Shown here one piece after another: positions 32,756 through 42,200 of a stretch of DNA of 51,572 nucleotides. Location of the stretch: contig CAYVHB010000021.1 in NCBI GenBank assembly GCA_964450865.1, positions 1 to 51,572 of the forward strand, given 5' to 3'. The position numbers and the translations under genes are program-made. This DNA is from CAYVHB01 sp964450865. GTDB lineage: Bacteria > Bacillota > Clostridia > Saccharofermentanales > UBA5734. Position 1 is the first letter of the stretch; each line of letters starts with the position of its first letter. The notes under the pieces are model-generated. The model had not been told where the DNA came from, made no database searches, and was given only the letters and a program-made list of their open reading frames with translations.

Positions 32756-33577
32756 TCAAGGGGTTGGTACGTCGAAGAAGAAGGGGATTCCCAGTTCCTT
32801 GAACGTATTCTGTTCGGCGGTCAGGTAAGTGGCAGCCAGTTTATCAAAGCCGCCAGTGGTCCGGTACTTCTTGATGAAGGCGTTGACTTGCCCCTTGAGC
32901 TCGTCGTTACCTTTTTTGATGCCGACACCCCAATACTCGGCCGCATCCTGATAGGGCGCCAGATTGACGCGCGTGGTTTCAAGATTCTGCTGCCAGTTGC
33001 GATAGATAGTCAGCTGATCATAGGTAAAGGCGTCGGCTTTGCCCTGCACGACTTCCAGGACACAGGCGCTTTCCTTGTCGAAAACCTGGTAATTGGCGGC
33101 CGGCAAATTGCGTTCGGCATAAATATGCCCGGTCGAGCCTTTTTTGACGGCCAGGATGCGGCCTTGCTGGCTGAGGTCGGCCATGGACTGCACGGGGGAA
33201 TTCTTGTTGATCAGCAGGGCCAGATTGCTCATGGCATAGGGATCGGAGAAGTCGATGGTTTTCTTGCGCTCCTCGGTGATAGTCATGGAGGAGATGATCA
33301 GGTCGATCTTGCCGGTTTCCAGAGCCGGGATCAGGCCGGCCCAGGCAATATTTTCGATAACGACTTCGCGCCCCAGTTCGGCTCCGAGCGCCTTGGCAAA
33401 GTCCACGCTGATGCCGGTCGGCTTGTTGCTGGTATCGGTTGTTTCAAAGGGCGGATAAGCCAGTTCCATGCCGACAACCAGCTTTGTGGCAGATTTTGCA
33501 GTACAGCCCGTTACGGCAGTCAACAACAAGGCCAGCATGAGCAGGGCGACGAGCGGACGAATGATGGCTGATTTCAT
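32756..33577 (-). CDS. Amino-acid-binding lipoprotein of the ABC importer
   Basis: A 273-residue family 3 solute-binding protein (SBP_bac_3). The signal peptide ends in the lipobox LTAVTGC, so the mature protein is lipid-anchored on the outer face of the membrane. The ligand-binding fold begins at LVVGMELAYPPFE and includes ISVDFAKALG, IISSMTITEERKK and IDFSDPYA. The ligand is probably a polar amino acid and cannot be specified. AAAGGAG lies 7 nt before the ATG. Confidence 0.94.
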   Translation of the reverse strand: MKSAIIRPLVALLMLALLLTAVTGCTAKSATKLVVGMELAYPPFETTDTSNKPTGISVDFAKALGAELGREVVIENIAWAGLIPALETGKIDLIISSMTITEERKKTIDFSDPYAMSNLALLINKNSPVQSMADLSQQGRILAVKKGSTGHIYAERNLPAANYQVFDKESACVLEVVQGKADAFTYDQLTIYRNWQQNLETTRVNLAPYQDAAEYWGVGIKKGNDELKGQVNAFIKKYRTTGGFDKLAATYLTAEQNTFKELGIPFFFDVPTP

Positions 33578-33595
33578 GGGATACTCCTTTCGATA

Positions 33596-33627
33596 CCGGC
33601 AAAAGCCGGCTGGTGCTAACCATTATA
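33596..33627 (-). promoter_or_regulatory. Promoter -10 and leader hairpin of the amino-acid importer
   Basis: On the minus strand TATAAT lies at 33627-33622; no good -35 is seen 17-18 bp upstream. A short hairpin (5-bp arms CCGGC/GCCGG with a 4-nt loop, 33596-33609) stands between it and the ribosome binding site. Confidence 0.45.
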
Positions 33628-33748
33628 CAAGAAAACTGCTGGAAAAACCGACCCTTCTTTACTGATTACCAAGAATAAATATCAGGGAAATGATGCAGCT
33701 GTCTGCTGGATATGATTTTTAGAAGAATGACCGGCAGTCCGGCTGCTG

Positions 33749-33777
33749 TTGTCGAGACGGAAAAAAACTGATATGAT
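33749..33777 (+). promoter_or_regulatory. Promoter of the CNNM/CBS operon
   Basis: TTGTCG (33749-33754) and TATGAT (33772-33777) are separated by 17 bp, about 140 nt before the start codon. Confidence 0.65.
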
Positions 33778-33919
33778 GAACGCGTTAACAAGATTCCGGC
33801 CCTGATCCGGCCGGGGAAGCACGGCGTTACCCGATGGACTGACCTTCAGCTTTTTTCCGGCCTGTATCCGGCTGGGGGAGCACAGCCAGCCCGTGCTTTG
33901 CATAAGGAGAAAATATTCT

Positions 33920-35422
33920 GTGGAAGAAAGCAGTATAAGCTTTTTATTGTCAGCCAGCCAGCCCGTCTTTTCAGCATTCCCATCCGCCGTTCCATCGGCC
34001 TTTTCAGCCTTCCATCCCGTCCTCGCGGCCAGCCCGGGTGAGCTGACAAGCCTGCTGCCTGTTGCCTCATCCGCAACCACTACCGCAACTGCATCTTCCG
34101 GCTCGCTGGTATTTGACTTGCTGCTGGTTGCCTTGCTGATATTCATCAATGCCTTTTTTGCGGCCTCGGAAATAGCGATCATCTCCCTGAATGATAATAA
34201 AGTGAAACGCAAGGCTGAAGAAGGGGATAAAATTGCCCGCCAGATCTATCGCCTGATATCCGAACCCAGCAGTTTCCTGGCCACGATCCAGGTTGGCGTG
34301 ACCCTGGCCGGCTTCCTGTCCTCGGCTTTTGCCGCGGAGAAATTCGCTGACCGCTTTTATAATCTGATCGGCCGGGACCTGCCGGTATTTCACACGATCA
34401 GCGTTGTGGCAGTGACGTTTATTTTATCTTATTTCTCGCTGGTGCTCGGGGAACTGGTACCCAAGCGCGTGGCTCAGCATAATCCGGAAAAACTGGCTGA
34501 TGCTGTCGTCGGCGTGGTGACTGGCCTCGGGGTCGTTTTACGGCCGTTCGTGCTCCTGCTGACCCTCTCGACGAATGCCGTGCTGAGGCTGTTCCGGATC
34601 AATCCGAACCAGACGGACCGGACTGTCACGGAGGAGGAAATCCGGATGATGGTTGACGTCGGCCGGGAGTCCGGGAGCATCCATGCCCGGGAAAAGGAGA
34701 TGATCGAAAACATCTTCGAATTCAACGATACAGCCGTCAAAGCCATCATGACACATCGCACCAACGTGGTCTCCCTGAATGTCGATGCGGACTTTGCGGC
34801 TGTCCTGGACACGGCTATTCATGAGAAATATACGCGGATCCCCGTCTATGAGGAGACCATTGACAACATCATTGGCATTCTCCATGTCAAGGACCTGCTT
34901 TACCTGGCTGTAGAGGGCATGAATAAGCCATTTTCACTGCGTGATATGATCCGGCCACCCTACCTGGTGCCGGAATCCAAGAATATCGACGCGGTATTCC
35001 GCGAAATGCAGCGTGACCGGATCCAGATGGCGGTGGTCATCGACGAGTATGGCGGAACAGCCGGCATCATCACCATTGAGGATCTGCTGGAAGAAATTGT
35101 TGGCAATATCCAGGACGAATATGACGAGGAAGAACAGGAAATCGTCCAGAAGGATGAGCGCACTTATATCGTGGACGGGATGGCTTCCCTTGACGAAATC
35201 AGTGACGTCATCGGCGTTGAGTTTCCCGATGAGGACTATGATACCCTGGCCGGCCTGGTCATCAGCTTACTCGGCCGCATCCCGGATGAAACTGAACTGC
35301 CTGCAGTTAAATATGGCAATCTTCAGCTTCAGGTCCTGGCCATGGACGACAAACGCGTATCCCGGGTCCAGATTACAGTCATGTCAGCGGCCGAGCCGCC
35401 CGCGGAACAAGATGACGTTTGA
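33920..35422 (+). CDS. CNNM/CorC-type membrane protein with CBS pair
   Basis: A 500-residue protein of the hemolysin-C-like/CNNM family, thought to be Mg2+ or other divalent-cation exporters. It has an N-terminal Ser/Ala/Phe/Pro-rich stretch (about 1-65), a DUF21 membrane domain (about 65-245, including LLLVALLIFINAFFAASE, GVTLAGFLSSAFA and LVLGELVPKRVA), a CBS pair (about 265-400, with IPVYEETIDNIIG and VVIDEYGGTAGIITIED) and a C-terminal CorC_HlyC domain. The start is taken as GTG 33920, 10 nt after AAGGAG; an upstream TTG at 33893 precedes that site. The HAD phosphatase gene follows after 16 nt. Confidence 0.9.
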   Translation: MEESSISFLLSASQPVFSAFPSAVPSAFSAFHPVLAASPGELTSLLPVASSATTTATASSGSLVFDLLLVALLIFINAFFAASEIAIISLNDNKVKRKAEEGDKIARQIYRLISEPSSFLATIQVGVTLAGFLSSAFAAEKFADRFYNLIGRDLPVFHTISVVAVTFILSYFSLVLGELVPKRVAQHNPEKLADAVVGVVTGLGVVLRPFVLLLTLSTNAVLRLFRINPNQTDRTVTEEEIRMMVDVGRESGSIHAREKEMIENIFEFNDTAVKAIMTHRTNVVSLNVDADFAAVLDTAIHEKYTRIPVYEETIDNIIGILHVKDLLYLAVEGMNKPFSLRDMIRPPYLVPESKNIDAVFREMQRDRIQMAVVIDEYGGTAGIITIEDLLEEIVGNIQDEYDEEEQEIVQKDERTYIVDGMASLDEISDVIGVEFPDEDYDTLAGLVISLLGRIPDETELPAVKYGNLQLQVLAMDDKRVSRVQITVMSAAEPPAEQDDV

Positions 35423-35438
35423 AAAAGGAGAGATCCCG

Positions 35439-36098
35439 ATGTCCGACACCCTGACCTGGGATGCCGTATTGTTCGACTTTGATGGCACCCTCGTTGACTC
35501 AATACCCCTGATTGTCGAAACCTATCAGCACGTTTTCATGACGCATCTCGGTCATCCGGGTGATGAGGCGGAAATCCTGGCCAGTATCGGGACGCCCCTG
35601 GAAGCGTTTTTCCACGCCTGGCCGCCTGACCTGGCCCAGGCGATGCTGGATACCTATATGGCCTACAATATTGACCATATCCATACCAGCCTTGGCATTT
35701 TTCTCGGCATTCCCCAACTGCTGGCTGACTTGCGTCGGCGTGGTATCCTGCTGGGGATCGTGACTTCCAAGCGTCTGCGCTCCCTGAACAAGAGCCTGGA
35801 TGACTTCGAGCTGCGTGATTATTTTGATTTGTTAGTGACCAAGGATGACACAACGCGCCACAAGCCTCATCCGGAGCCGCTGCTGGTAGCCATGCAGCGG
35901 CTCGGGTTGTCCGATGCGCGGCGGGTCTTGTATGTCGGCGACAGTATTCATGATCTGCAAGCCGCGATCAATGCCGGCTGCCAGCCGGTCATGGTGGGCT
36001 GGACCCGCATGCCCCGGGCTTCGCTGCACGCTGCTCATCCGGCTATCTGGATTGAGCAGGCCGCCGACCTGCTGCAGTATTTAAAAATGACGAATTGA
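35439..36098 (+). CDS. HAD-superfamily phosphatase, PpaX/Gph-like
   Basis: A 219-residue phosphatase with all four HAD motifs: DFDGTLVDS with the nucleophile Asp, TSK, RHKPHPEP with the Lys, and VGDSIHD. The cap domain type matches PpaX (pyrophosphatase) and Gph (phosphoglycolate phosphatase), which cannot be separated here. AAAGGAG lies 8 nt before the ATG at 35439, inside a longer open frame whose upstream part overlaps the CNNM gene. It is likely co-transcribed with the genes on both sides. Confidence 0.88.
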   Translation: MSDTLTWDAVLFDFDGTLVDSIPLIVETYQHVFMTHLGHPGDEAEILASIGTPLEAFFHAWPPDLAQAMLDTYMAYNIDHIHTSLGIFLGIPQLLADLRRRGILLGIVTSKRLRSLNKSLDDFELRDYFDLLVTKDDTTRHKPHPEPLLVAMQRLGLSDARRVLYVGDSIHDLQAAINAGCQPVMVGWTRMPRASLHAAHPAIWIEQAADLLQYLKMTN

Positions 36099-36118
36099 CT
36101 TGTCCCGGAGGATTGCCC

Positions 36119-36742
36119 ATGGCCCGTTATGCCTATATGCTGCTCGATGCGGTCGAAAAGGATGTCAGCCGCCAGGCTCTGGCCCTGGATGGCATTGGCG
36201 GCTTCGACCGGATTTATGTCGATCGCCCGCCCTTTGGCTTTGAATTGCGCGAACAGCGGACCCGGCTGCTGGCCTTGTTGCAGCCAGGTGATGTTGTCTA
36301 TGCAGCTGCAGCCGATCGCTTCTGCCGGCAGACCCGTGAGTTTCTGGCGCTGCAGGCCCGCATCAGCGAAGCCGGGGCAGAACTGGTCTTGCTGCAGGAG
36401 AATCTGGATACGCGCAGCCCGGCCGGCCGGCAAAGCATCCGCCTGCTGACAGCCTTTGCCCGTCTTGATTTTGTCTACCAGTCGGCCCGGAAACGGGAAG
36501 GCATTGCTGCAGCCCGCCAGGATGGCCGCCGCATTGGCAGGCCGCCCGTCGCTATTCCGCCGGAATTCCGCAACATCTGTCAACAATGGTCGTCCGGTCA
36601 GATTACCGGCAGCGCTGCAGCCCGCCTGGCCGGTTTGCGCAGTACCAGCTTCTATAAAAAAGCCGCTGAGCTGGGCTTCAAAGCCCCGCCCCGGACGATC
36701 CGTACCCCATCGGTACCGCCTGGCCCCGGCCCGGACAGCTGA
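36119..36742 (+). CDS. Serine recombinase-like protein lacking the catalytic serine
   Basis: A 207-residue protein resembling small resolvase/invertases: the GD.V..A..DRFCRQTREFL region, LVLLQENLDT, an ARKREGIAAAR helix, GRRIGRPP, and a C-terminal helix-turn-helix-like end (GSAAARLAGLRSTSFYKKAAELGF). The N-terminal active-site strand, normally Y.RVS...Q with the nucleophile Ser, reads YAYMLLDAVEKDVSRQ, so the Ser and its preceding Arg are missing. It probably cannot recombine DNA and may be a DNA-binding regulator. GGAGG is 7 nt before the ATG, 20 nt after the phosphatase gene. No inverted repeats or other mobile genes are adjacent. Confidence 0.75.
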   Translation: MARYAYMLLDAVEKDVSRQALALDGIGGFDRIYVDRPPFGFELREQRTRLLALLQPGDVVYAAAADRFCRQTREFLALQARISEAGAELVLLQENLDTRSPAGRQSIRLLTAFARLDFVYQSARKREGIAAARQDGRRIGRPPVAIPPEFRNICQQWSSGQITGSAAARLAGLRSTSFYKKAAELGFKAPPRTIRTPSVPPGPGPDS

Positions 36743-37046
36743 GCATTCATAAAACCGCCGCCGGTCCGGTCATTGCCCATTACAAAGCTGGCTCCGCGTA
36801 CCTGATTCTTTGCCGGCACGCATCATGATTCCTTGACCAGCTTGATCAGGTGGATCTGGCCTGAACAGGCGCGACCGCCTTGCGCAGGCCGGCCAACTGC
36901 CATGAAGTGCGACTTTCTTCATACTGGCGTCACATTGCTGGGTTAATCTGGTGTCATTTCAACAGCTGTCATGCCATAAAGAAGACTTAAAAGGGGGCTT
37001 GCAGCGACGCAGTCAATCAATCTGCAGATGATAGCGCCCGGCCCGA
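36743..37046. other. Non-coding stretch, nothing recognised
   Basis: About 300 bp between the recombinase-like gene and the next promoter. I see no plausible gene, terminator with a U-tract, or RNA structure here. Confidence 0.5.
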
Positions 37047-37075
37047 TTGCCTTTGCCCGAATTAGTGGTTATAAT
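37047..37075 (+). promoter_or_regulatory. Promoter of the PrsA-like gene
   Basis: TTGCCT (37047-37052) and TATAAT (37070-37075) are separated by 17 bp. Transcription should start near 37082, upstream of a 16-bp tandem repeat. Confidence 0.85.
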
Positions 37076-37110
37076 GTCATCCAATGCCCCGGCGGCCCCC
37101 ATACCCAGCG

Positions 37111-37174
37111 AACCCGAATATCAGTGAACCCGAATATCAGTGAACCCGAATATCAGTGAACCCGAATATCAGTG
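37111..37174 (+). repeat. Tandem repeat, 4 perfect copies of 16 bp
   Basis: AACCCGAATATCAGTG is repeated four times without change and followed by a partial copy (AACC). It lies in the predicted 5' untranslated leader, 27 nt before the PrsA-like start codon. Each unit contains a GTG and is not a multiple of three, so copy-number change would shift any upstream frame. Confidence 0.95.
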
Positions 37175-37200
37175 AACCGGATAAAGGATGGAACGATTGC

Positions 37201-38739
37201 ATGAACGATACCCGAAATGAGAAACGTGATGAGAAGTGGCGCTCGGAAACGCTGCGGGAAGAACGTAAAGCCCGCCTGGCCCGGATGAAATCCAAAGACG
37301 GTGGCAAAAAACCGGTGCGTTCAGGTAATCCGGCGCTGCGCGTGGCCGTGGCTGTGATCCTGATAGTCGCCATGCTGCTGACAGGCGGCTGGTTTGTGCT
37401 CAATAGCGGTCTGCCGCAGCAGACCCTGAAAGTCATGACCGTTGGTACAGAACCGGTGAAGGTCATTGAGCTTAACTATTATTATCACATGCTGGCCAGC
37501 AACTATTACAATATTGATGACCTGAATTCCTCCGAGGCCAAAGATACGCTTGGCAGCCCGAGTGATGTTGAAGGCTTTGCCACCACGGCTGATTACCTGA
37601 TTGACCTGTCAGCCAAGGAAGTCCAGAAATATGTGATCCTGGCCGGCCTGGCCAGGCAGAACGGCCTGACCTTGTCCGCTGATGACCAGACGACCATCCA
37701 GAATTATTATGATGACCTGTCTGCGGCCGCCGCCGGCGAAGGCCTGAGTGTCAGCAATTACATGGCCAGGCTGTTTGGCAAGGGCGCCAGCCCGGACACG
37801 TTGCGTCCGACTTTGGAGCGGCTGCTGCTGGGCAGCAAATATGCCGACCAGAAACTGACCGAGGGCGACATCACCGACGATGCCATCCAGGCCTACTACA
37901 ATGAACACAAGGACGAATTTGATATCCTGTCCTTCCGGGCTTTCACCTTCGTCCCGGATATCCCGGATAATGCCACTGCTGAACAGACGACGGCCGCTGA
38001 AACAGCTGCCAAGGACAAGGCCTCGGCCATGCTGGCCGCTGTAACTGATGAAACGACTTTCAAGGCCCAGTGCCTGGTTTATGCATCGGCTGACGACAAA
38101 TCGGCCTATGAAACAGACGATGCCTCCCTGTACAAGAATACCCGCTATTCTGATGTTTCTTCCCTGGCCCAGTCTACCTGGCTTTTCGATGAGAACGCCC
38201 GCAAGCCTGGCGACAAGACACTGATCGAGGAGACGGACGGCAGTTATACCGTTCTGTATTTCATAAGCCGTTCGATTGATACAACACCCCGCATTGATGT
38301 CCGCCATATCCTGGTTGAAGCAGATCGCGAGACGGCCACCGCGGACGAAATTGCCACCGCCAAGGCTAAAGCAGAAGGGATCCTGGCCAATTACCTGTCC
38401 GGAGCCAAGACAGAGGAATCATTCAGCGAACTGGCCAAAACCAATTCCTCTGATGGCAATGCCAGTACGGGCGGCCTGTATGAAGGCGTCGCCCCGGGTG
38501 ATATGGTCAGTGAATTCAATGACTGGTGCTTCGACACAGCCCGCGTGACCGGGGATACGGGGATCGTCCAGTCTGACTTCGGTTTCCACGTGATGTATTT
38601 TGTCGGCCAGGCCGGTGTCGAATGGCAAATCAATATCAAGGATGTCCTGCAGCAAGAGCTCTACCAGAAGTTCCTTGATGCGGAAGTCGCCAAGGTGCCG
38701 TTTGCCCTTGATAACTTCGGCAAGCGATTCCTGAACTGA
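37201..38739 (+). CDS. Membrane-anchored PrsA/SurA-like foldase (parvulin domain)
   Basis: A 512-residue extracytoplasmic protein-folding factor. A charged cytoplasmic N-terminus (about 1-46, Arg/Lys/Glu-rich) is followed by one membrane segment (about 47-68, VAVAVILIVAMLLTGGWFVL), SurA-like helical regions, and a C-terminal parvulin-type prolyl isomerase domain with IDVRHILVEA, FSELAKTNSSD, STGGLYEGV, GDMVSEFNDWCF and SDFGFHVMYF. It is anchored by a TM segment, not by a lipobox as in Bacillus PrsA. The ATG at 37201 follows AAAGGATGG at about 12 nt; in-frame GTG codons in the tandem repeat are rejected. A strong terminator follows. Confidence 0.85.
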   Translation: MNDTRNEKRDEKWRSETLREERKARLARMKSKDGGKKPVRSGNPALRVAVAVILIVAMLLTGGWFVLNSGLPQQTLKVMTVGTEPVKVIELNYYYHMLASNYYNIDDLNSSEAKDTLGSPSDVEGFATTADYLIDLSAKEVQKYVILAGLARQNGLTLSADDQTTIQNYYDDLSAAAAGEGLSVSNYMARLFGKGASPDTLRPTLERLLLGSKYADQKLTEGDITDDAIQAYYNEHKDEFDILSFRAFTFVPDIPDNATAEQTTAAETAAKDKASAMLAAVTDETTFKAQCLVYASADDKSAYETDDASLYKNTRYSDVSSLAQSTWLFDENARKPGDKTLIEETDGSYTVLYFISRSIDTTPRIDVRHILVEADRETATADEIATAKAKAEGILANYLSGAKTEESFSELAKTNSSDGNASTGGLYEGVAPGDMVSEFNDWCFDTARVTGDTGIVQSDFGFHVMYFVGQAGVEWQINIKDVLQQELYQKFLDAEVAKVPFALDNFGKRFLN

Positions 38740-38858
38740 GTCCTGGCGTGGCGACCGGCTGCTCCTGAATGGCCTGAGCCGGTTATCAGCCGTCGTCCGA
38801 GATGTTCACGCCTTGATTTCAGATCGCCGATCCATGCTTTGATACTTTTATCAGAGAT

Positions 38859-38906
38859 TCCGGCTGCCCCGATAGCTCCGCTGTCGGCTGGCAGCCGGAT
38901 TTTTTT
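38859..38906 (+). terminator. Rho-independent terminator of the PrsA-like gene
   Basis: A 10-bp perfect stem (38859-38868 with 38890-38899), extended internally by 4 bp, ends in seven T residues (38900-38906). Confidence 0.92.
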
Positions 38907-39036
38907 CCTGGCAGCGCGGTGAATCCCCGGGACCAGGTATTTATGCCGATTCCTGGCAGCGCGCTTGTCTTGCTTGACGAACTGTACTTATCCCCTGGGC
39001 ATTAAACAATACAATTGACCTGGAAATAAAAAAAGA

Positions 39037-39075
39037 TGTCAAAACATTGACACCTCAATGAGCCGGTGGTATCAT
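39037..39075 (+). promoter_or_regulatory. rpoBC promoter with an inverted repeat over the -35
   Basis: Consensus TTGACA (39047-39052) and TATCAT (39070-39075) are separated by 17 bp. The -35 is the right arm of the inverted repeat TGTCAA-AACA-TTGACA (39037-39052), a possible operator. About 170 nt of leader follows. Confidence 0.8.
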
Positions 39076-39170
39076 ACTATAACGCGCAACGGGGTTACTG
39101 GGTTTTGCTCGCCTTTTTTAGCCTTCCGGCGCCACAAACCAGTTATTTATGTCAATTATAGCATCAGACC

Positions 39171-39225
39171 GGGCGTCGTCAAGATTTTTTCTTGCGACAC
39201 CCAGAACCGGCCCGTCCAGGCCGGT
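39171..39225 (+). promoter_or_regulatory. Two consecutive hairpins in the rpoB leader
   Basis: The first hairpin pairs 39171-39184 with 39190-39202 (CAAGA/TCTTG, then GTCG/CGAC and GGG/CCC, with one bulge and one mismatch). The second pairs ACCGGCC (39206-39212) with GGCCGGT (39219-39225). They end just before the rpoB ribosome binding site. Ordinary leader structure is possible; a regulatory role is inference. Confidence 0.5.
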
Positions 39226-39246
39226 ACATGCGTGAGGTGATCATTG

Positions 39247-42200
39247 ATGGTGCGTCCCGTCAAATTGGGAAGAGCCGAGAGAATGTCCTACTCCCGAATC
39301 GATGAGGTCATTGATATTCCGAATCTGATTGAGATTCAGAAGAACAGTTACCAGTGGTTCCTGGATGAAGGACTGATGGAAGTCCTGCGCGATGTTTCGC
39401 CGATAACCGATTATTCCGGCGATATTGAGCTTTCATTTATTGACAAGGAGTTTGACATCACGTCCCCGACTTATTCGATCGAGGACTGCAAGGAGCGCGA
39501 TGCCAATTATGCCGCGCCGCTGAAGGTCAAGGTCCGTCTCCACAATCGCAAAGACGATATTCTCAAGGACCAGTATATCTACATCGGTGAATTCCCTATC
39601 ATGACGGATAATGGCACCTTCATCATCAATGGGGCCGAACGTGTTATCATCAGCCAGCTGGTTCGTTCACCGGGGGCCTATTTTGATGAGACCCGTGACA
39701 AGTCGGACAAGCTGCTTTACTCCTCGCAGATTATCCCCAATCGCGGGGCCTGGCTCGAATATGAGACTGACAGCAACGACATCCTCTGGGTCCGCGTCGA
39801 CCGGACCCGCAAGTTCCACCTGACGGTTTTCCTGCGCTCATTGGGTTTTGGGACCAATGAACAGATTATCGAGACCTTTGGTGAAGAGCACAACCTCAAC
39901 CAGACAATGCTCAAGGATGGCTGCCGTAATCGCGAGGAAGGCCTGACCGAACTTTACAAGAAGCTGCGTCCCGGCGAGCCGGTCTCCGTAGAAGGCGCCG
40001 AGTCTTTGCTGCATAACATGTTCTTTGACGCCAAGCGCTATGACCTGGCGCGTGTTGGCATTTACAAGATCAACAAGAAGCTGTCCCTGGCCACCCGCCT
40101 GGTCGGCCACAAGGCAGCCGAGAATATCTGTGACGAGAATGGCGAGCTGCTGGTCGCCGAGGGCGAGATTATCAGCCGGGCCATGGCCGAGGCCGTCCAG
40201 GCTGCCGGGATCAATGCTGTCATGATTTTCCCGATGCGGGTCGAAGGTGACTCGGTCATCCAGGGCGAGAGCAAGCTGCGCGTCATTGGCAACAACCGTG
40301 TCAGTGCCGGGGACTACCTGCGCCATTTCTTTGCCGGTGAAGCCATCGCCGACCTGGATCTCGGGCTGCTGGGCGTGACGGAAAAAGTCCGGACCAGCGT
40401 CCTGCAACGCTTCATTCACGAGGCGCGGGCTACCGACAATCCGGCCGGCACCCTGAAGCAGCTGATCATGTCCCGCCTGTCCGAGCTGATGCCCAAGCAT
40501 CTGACCGTCGAAGACATTGTCGCCTCTGTCAGTTACCTGATCGGCCTGGCTTATGGGGTGGGCGAAACGGATGACATCGATCACCTGGGCAACCGCCGGG
40601 TCCGCTCGGTGGGTGAGCTGCTGCAAAACCAGATCCGCGTCGGTTTCTCCCGCATGGAGCGCGTGGTTCGCGAACGGATGGGCACCCTGACCGACATGGC
40701 CAGCGCCACCCCGCAAATGATCGTCAATACCCGGCCGGTCAGCGCGGCGATCAAGGAGTTTTTCGGCTCCAGCCAATTATCCCAGTTTATGGACCAGCCC
40801 AATCCGCTGGCCGAGCTGACCCATAAGCGCCGCCTGTCGGCACTCGGACCGGGCGGCCTGTCCCGTGAACGGGCCAATTTCGAGGTCCGCGACGTCCATT
40901 CCTCGCATTATGGCCGCATGTGCCCGATCGAGACACCGGAAGGTCCGAACATCGGCCTGATCAACTCCCTGGCGACCTATGCCCGGGTCAATCGATACGG
41001 TTTCATTGAGACGCCCTACCGGGTTTACGACAAGGAAAATGCCGTCGTGACCCGTGATGTTCTCTACATGACCGCCGATGAGGAAGACTATTACTACATT
41101 GCCCAGGCCAACGAGCCCCTGAGCCCGGAAGGCCGTTTCATAGACAAGAAAATTGTCTGCCGCTACCTGGACAAATTCCTGGAGGTTGATCCGCCCCGCG
41201 TCGACCTGATGGACGTTTCACCCAAGCAGCTGGTATCCGTAGCCACCGCCCTGATCCCGTTCCGCGGCAATGACGATGCCAACCGGGCCCTGATGGGTTC
41301 CAACATGCAGCGCCAGGCCGTGCCGCTGATCAAGACCGAGTCGCCGATCATCGGGACCGGTATGGAATACCGGGCTGCCAAGGACTCCGGCGTCTGCACG
41401 GTAGCCAGGCATGATGGCGTCATCGAATACGTCAGTGCCAGCAAGATTGTCGTCAAGACCGGCAGCATGAGCTTTGACACCTTCAGCCTGGTCAAATACC
41501 AGCGTTCCAACCAGGGAACCTGTATCAACCAGCGGCCGCTGGTCCGCCAGGGTGACATTGTGAAAGCCGGTGACATCATCGCTGACGGCCCCTCCACCGA
41601 CAATGGCGAACTGGCCCTGGGCCGCAATGTGCTGATCGGTTTCATGACCTGGGAGGGCTACAATTATGAGGATGCCGTCCTGATCAGCGAACGCCTTGTC
41701 CGTGACGATGTCTATACGTCCATCCATATCGAGGAATACGAATGCGAGGCCCGCGATACCAAGCTGGGTCCGGAAGAGGTCACCCGCGAAATTCCCAACG
41801 TCGGTGAAGAAGCCCTGAAGGATCTCGACGAATCAGGCATTATCAGGATTGGCGCTGAAATGCGGGCTGGTGACATTATCGTCGGTAAAGTCACGCCCAA
41901 GGGCGAAACCGAGCTGACGGCCGAGGAGCGGCTGTACCGCGCGATTTTCGGCGAGAAAATCCGCGAGGTACGCGACACCTCCGTCCGCGTGCCGCACGGT
42001 GAATCCGGTATCGTCGTGGATGTCAAGGTCTTCACGCGCGAAAATGACGATGATCTCAAGCATGGCGTCAATAAGCTGGTCCGGGTTTATATCGCCCAGA
42101 AACGCAAGATCTCGGTTGGCGACAAGATGGCCGGCCGTCACGGCAACAAGGGCGTAATTTCCCGTATCCTGCCCGAGGAAGACATGCCCTTCCTGCCGGA

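Noticed and set aside
36119..36742. Active mobile element around the recombinase-like gene
   Set aside because: No terminal inverted repeats, target duplications or other mobility genes are seen, and the catalytic Ser is missing.
37111..37174. Short CRISPR-like array
   Set aside because: The 16-bp units are directly adjacent without spacers and no cas genes are present, so it is a simple tandem repeat.
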